Of a stretch of DNA of 64,000 bases, positions 57,505-64,000 are shown piece after piece; the stretch's first letter is position 1, and each line of letters starts with the position of its first letter. The notes under the pieces are model-generated. The model was not told the origin of the DNA and ran no database searches. It worked only from the letters and a program-made list of their open reading frames with translations. The stretch comes from an uncultured Marinobacter sp. (lineage in GTDB: Bacteria; Pseudomonadota; Gammaproteobacteria; Pseudomonadales; Oleiphilaceae). The stretch spans positions 186,001 to 250,000 of the forward strand of contig NZ_CAMYMK010000011.1 of NCBI RefSeq assembly GCF_947259545.1. The letters run 5' to 3'. The translations under genes and the position numbers were made by a program.

Positions 57505-58527
57505 CTATATTGCCCAAGAAACTGACAGTGTTCCAAAGCTGAAGTTGTCTTTATGGCGCTCGTCTTCGCTGGTCGAGGCACGCAATGTGACCGCGGCCAG
57601 CAGGTGATCCCACTGCCAGGTAGCACCCAGACCAAGCTGACCAATCAGCGGCCCTTTGTCGAAACGGTAAGCCCCGGCATTGTCATCGATGTAGGAATAG
57701 CCTACATACTCCAGCCCCAGCCCCACATATACTGACCAGCTACTGCCTGAATCCTTGAACGAGCCCGGCAAAGCGATGGTTGAGGATGTACCAGCGTAGT
57801 CCGGCACAAAATTTATAGGAAGGTGTCTGCCAAGCTGCCAGACCAACCCGGTTTTAGCGGAAGTCCGAAAACTCGACAGTAGTCCGGATCCAACCACCGA
57901 CACACGCTGTTCAATGTTGCCGCCCTGCCCGAGTTGCAGGAGTTTTCGGCCATGCGCAGCCTGTATGCCACCCACCACATCGGTTCCAAGCTGATTCCCC
58001 CACCCTTGCGGCTTGTCGCTTCCAGTGGCTTCGTGCACCCATTTCTGAACCGACTCGGCACCGCTTTCGGGCCCAATAACGCCAATGTGAGCACCAAAGC
58101 CGGTAATCGTATCGGCGTTCCAGCTCCAGAGAGTGCCGCTGAGCGACAGGTGGCCGGCATAGGGAATGTCGTCGAACTGCGGACCTTCAACCGTAATATC
58201 TTCAGGCGTAACCATGAATTGCCGCAAACTCAGGCTTACCGCCTGCTTTGAATCAGCAGTTCCAATACCTGGCAGAAAGCGCAGCTCATCACGCAGAATC
58301 CGGGCAAATCTTGCCGACTTTCCATCGTTCTCGTCAGCGGTGTCCGTCAGATACGAAAAGCGTACCCCGTTTGTATAGCCGCGATCGGTTCCGGTAAGCA
58401 GGTCGTTATCCCAGGACAGGTTCACGACTTCAGCCTTCAGGCTGGTTGGGAAAACACTAATGACGAAAAACAGCAGGAGGGCACATCCGCAGCGACAACT
58501 CAAATCCAGTCTCTCCGGTTGATACAA
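57505..58527 (-). CDS. LpxR-like outer-membrane lipid A deacylase (DUF2219)
   Basis: 340 aa. Signal peptide with cleavage after LKA (about 32). The LpxR active-site pattern is present: SWDNDLLTGTDRGYTNG (Asn-Asp, Thr-Asp) near the mature N-terminus, GVIGPESGAESVQKWVH with the catalytic His. LpxR removes 3'-acyl chains of lipid A at the cell surface. C-terminal residue is Ile rather than the usual aromatic. Stands alone; link to neighbours is unclear. Confidence 0.85.
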   Translation of the reverse strand: MYQPERLDLSCRCGCALLLFFVISVFPTSLKAEVVNLSWDNDLLTGTDRGYTNGVRFSYLTDTADENDGKSARFARILRDELRFLPGIGTADSKQAVSLSLRQFMVTPEDITVEGPQFDDIPYAGHLSLSGTLWSWNADTITGFGAHIGVIGPESGAESVQKWVHEATGSDKPQGWGNQLGTDVVGGIQAAHGRKLLQLGQGGNIEQRVSVVGSGLLSSFRTSAKTGLVWQLGRHLPINFVPDYAGTSSTIALPGSFKDSGSSWSVYVGLGLEYVGYSYIDDNAGAYRFDKGPLIGQLGLGATWQWDHLLAAVTLRASTSEDERHKDNFSFGTLSVSWAI

Positions 58528-59138
58528 GAGTTAACAAGCATGGCCTATGTCGAGTCATACCGTTACAACGGCCACTCAATCAGATGTGCAGACTAAGTCG
58601 CTTTCCCTCGCTTTTCTAGCTCCCTCCCATCGACGCAGTCAGCTTTCCGGATTAACGTGCCGCCGGACGAGATAAGAACACCCGATTACTTGGAAAAGTT
58701 CAGCTGTAGTCAATCGACCTGACAGGTACTGGCTCTTTAGCTATTGGTAGTCTGAACGCTACACTAATCGCCCCGAGTGTCAGCTATGTGGTTGCCGAAT
58801 CCCCCCGTTACTCTTGATAACCTCTGATGCGGCCAACCTTGACTGTTAACGAGTGCCGATGGGTGATACTCTCTCGCAAAATATAGCTTTCTACAGGCGG
58901 ACTCTCGGACTACCCCGCTCGACAACTGTCCAATTTCGGACAGTTAAAACCAGACATTTTTTCTGAGCTTGAAGTTCGCATAGTAAACTGTGAAACTGGA
59001 AAATAAGCAGTTGGAGCAGCGGTCATTCTGTCCTGTTAGAGCCATCTCTAACCTGACAAGTGTGTGCCCAAACCTGGGATAAATCGTGTAACTAGCGGTG
59101 TTAAAAGAATTTTTTTGAGCTTCCGCCCGACCTGCAAG
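58528..59138. other. 611 bp gene-free region
   Basis: No credible coding frame. A perfect inverted repeat AACTGTCC-6 nt-GGACAGTT lies at 58924-58945. The region just precedes the first tRNA-Arg att-like repeat and may be the end of an island. Confidence 0.4.
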
Positions 59139-59244
59139 TTACTGACGAACAACGATTTAGACCCACCGACCTCACTCCAAACCGCCCCCAATCGGCGCCC
59201 TCCGGAGGCAAAGGTCTCAGGTTCGAATCCTGACGGGCGGGCCA
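59139..59244 (+). repeat. tRNA-Arg(CCG) 3' half with flank, att-like repeat 1
   Basis: The last ~50 bases give the anticodon loop CTCCGGA, stem GCC/GGC, variable AGGTC, T-arm TCAGG-TTCGAAT-CCTGA, then CGGGCGG, G and CCA: the 3' part of a tRNA-Arg(CCG). No D-arm or proper 5' acceptor precedes it, so no complete tRNA is formed. The ~55 bases upstream are also shared with repeat 2. 93 of 106 positions match repeat 2 without gaps. The two T-stems differ by compensatory pairs. Confidence 0.85.
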
Positions 59245-59245
59245 T

Positions 59246-59290
59246 CTTTCACAAAGGAGCCCCGCCATGCGCGGGGCTTTTTTGTGAAAG
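59246..59290 (+). terminator. Strong terminator after tRNA fragment 1
   Basis: GCCCCGC (59259-59265) and GCGGGGC (59271-59277) form the core, followed by a T-run; CTTTCACAAA and TTTGTGAAAG extend the stem outward. Typical tRNA transcription terminator. Confidence 0.85.
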
Positions 59291-59407
59291 ACGGTTTGAC
59301 CGTTAGCTTTGGTGAGAACCTGCGTTCGACAAATCGCGAAAGCGATTTGGGCGCCGCAGCAAAGCGAAGGCGGGGCGAAGCCCCGAAGATCGCCCCCAAG
59401 GCGATCT
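59291..59407. repeat. Train of small hairpins
   Basis: In order: ACGGT/ACCGT (59291-59303), GAAC/GTTC (59316-59327), AAATCGC-gaaa-GCGATTT (59331-59348), CGGGGC-gaa-GCCCCG (59371-59385) and AGATCGCC/GGCGATCT (59387-59407). All are perfect. Structure-rich, possibly a folded RNA or a repetitive element end. Only part can serve as terminator for the ceramidase gene. Confidence 0.55.
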
Positions 59408-59507
59408 GAGTCTATCCTGTAGTAGTTCAGCGATTCCGGACACCAACGCAGGTGGTAAAATCACCACCTTAAACGAAGTATCCGATTGCGAGCACCTCAC
59501 AGCTCGC

Positions 59508-61994
59508 TCAAGGACATGTTGCCGGTGAGCCCGCCACTTCGAAGGCACCACTCGCACCTTCCCAGGCACCACCCGGGCTCGCTACACCTTTGGTCCTCAA
59601 GCGGTAGGTTCCGGGCGTCAGATTCCGTGGTAACGTCCAACTGACCGTTGCTTCTGAAGCTCCGGTATAGGGCAGCTCAGTGGCCAGGGGGGGCAGGAAC
59701 TGGGGGTGCCAGGTGTACAGCAGGTCAGGTGAACGGTCTGTCGCCACAACCTGCCAGCTGCCGTCTTCCTGAAGCTGCTCGGCATACCCATAACTGTCGT
59801 TCAGCATCAGGTCATTCCGTGGGTGACTGGCCTGAAACCGAACAGCAACCTCATCGCCAGGAGCTACCACAGAGGGTGCCTCCTGAAGTACCGTGCCAAA
59901 GGCCTGCTCACCCGGGCTGTCACTGGGGATGTAGGGCGACCTGCGTAACACCGGAGTTACCTCGGGCAAATCCGGCCCCACCGCCAGTACTGTGCCCCGG
60001 GCCATTGAATCGGCAAGCTTTTTGAGCTCCTGGGTCACTGCAGCCAGGCTCCAGGGTCCAAAGACTGTTGAGGCCCCTTCATATTGCTGGCTGGCGTATT
60101 CTTCTCGCGTGGTCAGGTAGTGGATATAGCCATTCACAAGACCTGCAATGACGACGGTATCGACGCCCACCGGCGCCATCTCTTCAAGCACCATCTCACG
60201 CAGACGCCGGGCAGACATGGTCGTCACTTCCCAAGGCAGACCCACCAGGGCCAGGTTGCCAAGACGGAAAATCTGCAATGGGTGAATCGCCGGCTCGAAA
60301 TTCGCCGTCACACCTGTCAGCTCCGTTAGCACATTCGGCACGCCATCGGCCGCTTCTCCGAGATTGGTTGGGAGCAGGACCGGTTTTTCGGCGTGACAGC
60401 CCATGCCCAGTAGCGGCAGCTGCTCCACATTGCACAGCAGAAGGTCGTTCACCAGATTCACCGGCAGCGCCATGTCCGTCAGTCCCGCGAAGTCAGCGGC
60501 GACACTGCTAAGCAAGTCGGGCGAAGCGCTACAGGTCAGCCCTTCCTCGCTGATGGGCCCGGGGCCATCTTCCGCGCCGGCAGGGAAAGAAACCCCGAGC
60601 GCCGCATTGCAGGTTTGTTTATTGGCGACATCCAGCTCTGGTGGATGCTCAAGCCCGGAAAGGACCTCGGGATCCGTAACTGTCACCTTGTTCATCTGCA
60701 CATGCAGAAGCCGATAATCCACACTGCCGGTTAATGGCTGACCGCTCTGCCAAAGTTCCAGCGCTCGAGCCAGTTGTTTGGTGCCGGAGATGGCGTTCGA
60801 GTCGACAGGGGTCTCACCCCCGCCGCGGCGCGGATCCGGATGAGGAAATTCATTAATAAAGATGTTGGGGGATGCATCGCCCTCATCCGCTTGGGCAAAG
60901 GCCGCCACAAAACTGTCTTCGGCGGGGTCAGCCCGGTACTCCGTTGCCATGATGTCCTCGAAACCCAGCGAGGCAAATCCTTTGACATCGGAGCTGACGT
61001 AGGGAATTTCCGGCCCCATGACCGTTGGGTGCACGCCAAACCAGTTGATCACACCGACCGGGCTGCCACTCTTGCGACGCAGATTCAGTTGCACCACGGT
61101 TTTTACGACGTCAACCTCCTCGCCGCGAATATTCAGGTACTGCTCACGTTCATCCGCAGGGTTCATCGCATATGCAGGGCGCGAGCGATTGATGTTGGTG
61201 TTCAACAACTCTCCCGCCGCCATTTCGATAGGTGCTGTTTGGGGGTTGGCTTCAATATTCTGATGCGCGCGCACGATGGCATCGACGATGCCATTCACGA
61301 TGGTGTTGTATACCAGAGCATCGAAACCCAGGTGCAGGGCGTTACCCGCTTCATGGTGTGCATAGCCTGCAGGCCCATTGTGGGTATGAGTTGCCGACAG
61401 CATGAGGTTTTCACCGGTATACGCTGCCGCCAGCTCAGGATTCTGCGCCAGGGCGTTGAGAACACCGTTGCGGATAGATCCCCACATCAAACCAATGTCT
61501 GCCGACACAAACATGACGCGTTTTCCGTTGCAGGGCGACTCAAGAGCAAACGCCCGGGCATATTGCCGTGTGTGAAGGCCGTGCATGACCTGCCCGGTAT
61601 CTTCCCAGCCGGCGCCGCTTTTCAAGGCAACCGGGCCGGTAATATCCGATAACCCGCTGCCGAAACGGAACGCCCGGTTCTTCGCGCAGGCAGAATCTGC
61701 CGTCACTGATGAAACTGCATTAGCACTCCGGGTTTGATTGCGAGCAACGGAAGGCGCATCGAGACCACTGCCGACTTCCCGTAACGGGCTATCCATCACA
61801 CACTGCGCCAGGTCCGGATTCGCAAAGGGGGCCGGGCTGGCTCCCCGTTCATCCGAAGGGCCACGGTCTTGCTGATCGTTTACCGGCGACGAAGCCTCAC
61901 GCCCGCCTTGATCGCCGCCACAGGCAACCAACAACACACTGGCAAACACCAGGCCCAAACAATGGGAGGCAAAACGGTAGTTATTGTTGTTCAT
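59508..61994 (-). CDS. Neutral ceramidase, lipoprotein
   Basis: 828 aa. Lipobox LLVAC (Cys 25), so it is anchored after export. The neutral/alkaline ceramidase fold is plain: ATHTHNGPAGYAHH near 205-220 (zinc His), the nucleophile Ser in EGDASPN near 375, and a C-terminal Ig-like domain. It splits ceramide to sphingosine and fatty acid, using host or environmental sphingolipids. It follows the beta-propeller lipoprotein gene by 29 bp on the same strand. Carried between the two tRNA-Arg repeats, as an island cargo gene. Confidence 0.92.
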   Translation of the reverse strand: MNNNNYRFASHCLGLVFASVLLVACGGDQGGREASSPVNDQQDRGPSDERGASPAPFANPDLAQCVMDSPLREVGSGLDAPSVARNQTRSANAVSSVTADSACAKNRAFRFGSGLSDITGPVALKSGAGWEDTGQVMHGLHTRQYARAFALESPCNGKRVMFVSADIGLMWGSIRNGVLNALAQNPELAAAYTGENLMLSATHTHNGPAGYAHHEAGNALHLGFDALVYNTIVNGIVDAIVRAHQNIEANPQTAPIEMAAGELLNTNINRSRPAYAMNPADEREQYLNIRGEEVDVVKTVVQLNLRRKSGSPVGVINWFGVHPTVMGPEIPYVSSDVKGFASLGFEDIMATEYRADPAEDSFVAAFAQADEGDASPNIFINEFPHPDPRRGGGETPVDSNAISGTKQLARALELWQSGQPLTGSVDYRLLHVQMNKVTVTDPEVLSGLEHPPELDVANKQTCNAALGVSFPAGAEDGPGPISEEGLTCSASPDLLSSVAADFAGLTDMALPVNLVNDLLLCNVEQLPLLGMGCHAEKPVLLPTNLGEAADGVPNVLTELTGVTANFEPAIHPLQIFRLGNLALVGLPWEVTTMSARRLREMVLEEMAPVGVDTVVIAGLVNGYIHYLTTREEYASQQYEGASTVFGPWSLAAVTQELKKLADSMARGTVLAVGPDLPEVTPVLRRSPYIPSDSPGEQAFGTVLQEAPSVVAPGDEVAVRFQASHPRNDLMLNDSYGYAEQLQEDGSWQVVATDRSPDLLYTWHPQFLPPLATELPYTGASEATVSWTLPRNLTPGTYRLRTKGVASPGGAWEGASGAFEVAGSPATCP

Positions 61995-62023
61995 GACAAT
62001 TCTCGTTGGTGGTGGTCCGGGTG

Positions 62024-63331
62024 TTAAAACGCAGCAGTCCAGCCATCCGGCACGCTACCTTCACGGATACGTTGTGGGTGGTCTCCCACATCAACCCGGA
62101 CCACTTCCTCGGCCCGATCAATGTTGATCACCGACATTTGATCCGTCCCACTCCAGGACACGAAGCAGTTCTCGCCCGAGGTATCCCGGGTGATCCAGTA
62201 AGGCTTCTCACCCAGCCCTTCCAACAATTCATATTCGAACGTTTTACGGTCAACAATGGCCACATAGTCGCTCATGGTGCCGGCGACACACAGCTTCTCG
62301 TCATCGGCCCCCATTGAGATTCCGTGGTGCGCCGAGTCGTTCACGTAAAGCTCGACTGGCAGGTCCGGCACCAGGTTCGGAAGGTTGGCGACCCGGGTGA
62401 TCTGGTCGTTTTCCATATCGTACTCAACGAACCCATGGAAGAACGAAAGCTGGAAGTAGAAGAACTTTTCATCCTCGGTGTGCGCCATGGGTCGAATGGC
62501 TGGGCTCATGTCCGGATAACCCGCTTCGGCCAGCTTTTCGCTGATATCAAAGCTTTTGATGTCTTCCCAGGTGTCTGTATCAACCACTTTGAAAATGCGC
62601 TCACCCTTGGTGTCGGTCAGTGCGCCACGGTCTGCCGGGGAGAACACATGACCGATACTGGCGTGGTAGATCTTCTTGCCGTCTTTCGAGTAAACATTTT
62701 CATGGGGTGAGTTACCGGTTGGGAAGCGCGCTTTTTCTTCGCCAGTCCAGACATCGAGAATATGCACCACGCTGCCTGTTGAGGCAGACACCGCAACTTC
62801 ACTGCCGTCCGGAGATAGCGCCATATGGTCAGAGCGAATACCCTCCACTTCGAACCGCCACACAATGTCATTAGAGGCAATATCGATGGCGACGACATCC
62901 GCAAAACTGGGGCGCGAAACGATTAACAGCTCCCCGTTTCGGGTGCTATACATGTCGTCTACGTATTGGTTGTGGCCCTCCCCGATCAACAATGCAATGC
63001 CATGAAACGCGGCCAGTTTGATCGGATCAAGACGAATCTCATTCATCCGTTCTTCTTTGTCCGGAATGCCATTGATGCGGCCAATTTTTACGTAGCTTTC
63101 GCCATCAATTACATCAATGACGCCATCCCAGTTGCTACCGACAAACACCACAGGTTTGGCACCGTCCTCAACGGGAATCGTTGCCAGGGGCTCGTTATCC
63201 CGTTGTGTTTGTTCCGCAGGGTTCTGGGCCGAGGTATCGCTGTCTTTGTCACCAGCACTTTCACTCTCGCCCATGCAGCCGGACAAAATCAGCGCCATAA
63301 AAAAGGGGGTAAGGGATACTATTAAACGCAT
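62024..63331 (-). CDS. Beta-propeller lipoprotein
   Basis: 435 aa. Signal peptide with lipobox LILSGC (Cys 19). A linker rich in Asp/Glu/Gln follows, then repeated blades with motifs such as VAVSASTGSVVHILDVWTG and VAIVDRKTFEYELL, as in YncE/LVIVD seven-bladed propellers. No enzymatic motif is seen. It precedes the ceramidase gene in one operon and may help bind its substrate or membrane; that is inference. Confidence 0.82.
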   Translation of the reverse strand: MRLIVSLTPFFMALILSGCMGESESAGDKDSDTSAQNPAEQTQRDNEPLATIPVEDGAKPVVFVGSNWDGVIDVIDGESYVKIGRINGIPDKEERMNEIRLDPIKLAAFHGIALLIGEGHNQYVDDMYSTRNGELLIVSRPSFADVVAIDIASNDIVWRFEVEGIRSDHMALSPDGSEVAVSASTGSVVHILDVWTGEEKARFPTGNSPHENVYSKDGKKIYHASIGHVFSPADRGALTDTKGERIFKVVDTDTWEDIKSFDISEKLAEAGYPDMSPAIRPMAHTEDEKFFYFQLSFFHGFVEYDMENDQITRVANLPNLVPDLPVELYVNDSAHHGISMGADDEKLCVAGTMSDYVAIVDRKTFEYELLEGLGEKPYWITRDTSGENCFVSWSGTDQMSVINIDRAEEVVRVDVGDHPQRIREGSVPDGWTAAF

Positions 63332-63494
63332 GAAAAGGGCTCCACATTGATATCTATTGTTTTTCTTTAATCACGCCACGACGAAAACGTGACATTTTGT
63401 TGTGAAACATTATGGATACGTAATCGCAGTTTCAGCTATGGCAGAATTGACAGAGCGATTGGCGGAACCGTCAACTCGGCCCGTATACGCCCTC

Positions 63495-63832
63495 TGAGTG
63501 ACCCTACCCCGTTTCCAGGGACGGCATTAAAGCCGCAAGAACTGGTGGCGGATTACATTGCCCGGGACTTTTTGAATTTCGCGATCAGGAACAAGGACAA
63601 TCACATTCGAAACACAGCGATCTTGAAGAGGGGCAGGGATATTGCGCTTGCGCCGGCGTTCGATGTGGCACCCATGGTTCTCGACCCCGAGGGGTTCGCA
63701 CGAGAGGAAATCATCAAAGCCCTCGATCACGGGGAAATTGAGCTCGGGGAGGCGATTAAACGAATGCGCCTCGAATGGACTGGCCTGAACCAGACACTTT
63801 TTTTATCCACCACCTGCCCACCAAATTATTGA
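63495..63832 (+). pseudogene. HipA-family toxin remnant
   Basis: The frame contains ELVADYIARDFLNFAIRNKD, NHIRNTAILKRG, and LAPAFDVAPMVLDPEGFARE, which are the catalytic and metal-binding segments of HipA kinases (RxKDNHxRN and DVAPM). The N-terminal domain and the C-terminal end are missing and no HipB precedes it. It cannot be a working toxin. Confidence 0.78.
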
Positions 63833-63931
63833 CAAGCAACGATTTATACCCACCGACCTCACTCCAGCCCGTCCCCACTCGGTGCCCTCCGGAGGCAAAG
63901 GTCATAGGTTCGAATCCTATCGGGCGGGCCA
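63826..63931 (+). repeat. tRNA-Arg(CCG) 3' half with flank, att-like repeat 2
   Basis: Ungapped match of 93/106 to repeat 1. Anticodon loop CTCCGGA, T-arm ATAGG-TTCGAAT-CCTAT, acceptor CGGGCGG, G, CCA. Compared with repeat 1, both changed T-stem positions keep pairing (T-A to A-T, C-G to T-A). No 5' half is present. Confidence 0.85.
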
Positions 63932-63938
63932 TATTTAG

Positions 63939-63968
63939 AAAGGACTTGCGTGAGAGCGCAGGTCCTTT
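63939..63968 (+). terminator. Terminator after tRNA fragment 2
   Basis: AAAGGACTTGCG (63939-63950) and CGCAGGTCCTTT (63957-63968) pair with one G-T around a 6 nt loop, followed by T-rich sequence. Confidence 0.82.
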
Positions 63969-64000
63969 TTGTTTTCTGCTACCCCGGAAAACCCACAGCC

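Noticed and set aside
59193-59244. Complete tRNA gene
   Set aside because: D-arm and a correct 5' acceptor strand are missing; the same is true for the copy at 63880.
60774-61652. 292 aa frame opposite the ceramidase gene
   Set aside because: Shadow frame; the ceramidase is strongly supported.

Overview
The window reads as accessory DNA from a marine gammaproteobacterium, most probably Marinobacter. The strongest clue is the CYP153A alkane hydroxylase at 43-44.4 kb, which I recognise as very close to the Marinobacter aquaeolei enzyme. It sits next to a second, AlkB-type alkane degradation cluster. No rRNA or complete tRNA gene is present. No database search was run; family calls rest on motifs and remembered relatives.

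Left part (1-22 kb): a defence and mobility island. On the minus strand, XRE regulator, Mrr-type endonuclease, HsdM, HsdS and two DUF262 (GmrSD-like) proteins form one tightly packed run that leaves the window at the left edge; no HsdR lies inside the window. On the plus strand follow an excisionase-like protein, a tyrosine integrase and two small unknown proteins, all overlapping. Opposite them is a three-gene minus operon (10.2-17.2 kb) of a 414 aa protein and two very large tyrosine-recombinase-like proteins, one with the full catalytic set and one with Phe where Tyr is expected. Next (17.7-22 kb) come a DEDDh exonuclease, three metallophosphoesterases, a nucleotidyltransferase with a MazE-like tail, a VapB-tail protein with an Xre/MbcA-type antitoxin, and a remnant HNH nuclease.

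Middle (22.3-27.5 kb): a cation antiporter, an IS66 transposase remnant, a fused SecDF and an EAL-domain remnant. A 20 bp repeat (GGTCGCAAAGCGRACRTTCA) occurs three times at or near the fragment boundaries.

Alkane block (27.7-46 kb): alkS-alkT diverge from alkB-alkG-alkH-alkJ-alkK-alkL, the Pseudomonas OCT-plasmid order without alkF and alkN. This block is visibly lower in G+C than its surroundings. Then a minus operon ferredoxin, CYP153A, GMC alcohol dehydrogenase and ferredoxin reductase diverges from an AraC regulator, with 21-22 bp spaced direct repeats between them. Together they give two routes for terminal hydroxylation of alkanes, two alcohol dehydrogenases, one aldehyde dehydrogenase and one acyl-CoA synthetase, with AlkL for uptake.

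Right part (46-64 kb): TetR regulator divergent from two thioesterases, an alpha/beta hydrolase and an RND pump pair, with a perfect 24 bp palindrome between. A second set on the minus strand (GST, cupin, TetR, dienelactone hydrolase, aldo/keto reductase) has a 22 bp palindrome upstream. An LpxR-like outer-membrane protein follows. Finally, a segment with a neutral ceramidase, a beta-propeller lipoprotein and a HipA remnant lies between two 106 bp direct repeats that each contain the 3' half of a tRNA-Arg(CCG) gene and a terminator. These look like attachment-site scars of successive island insertions, so much or all of the window may be stacked islands at one tRNA-Arg locus.
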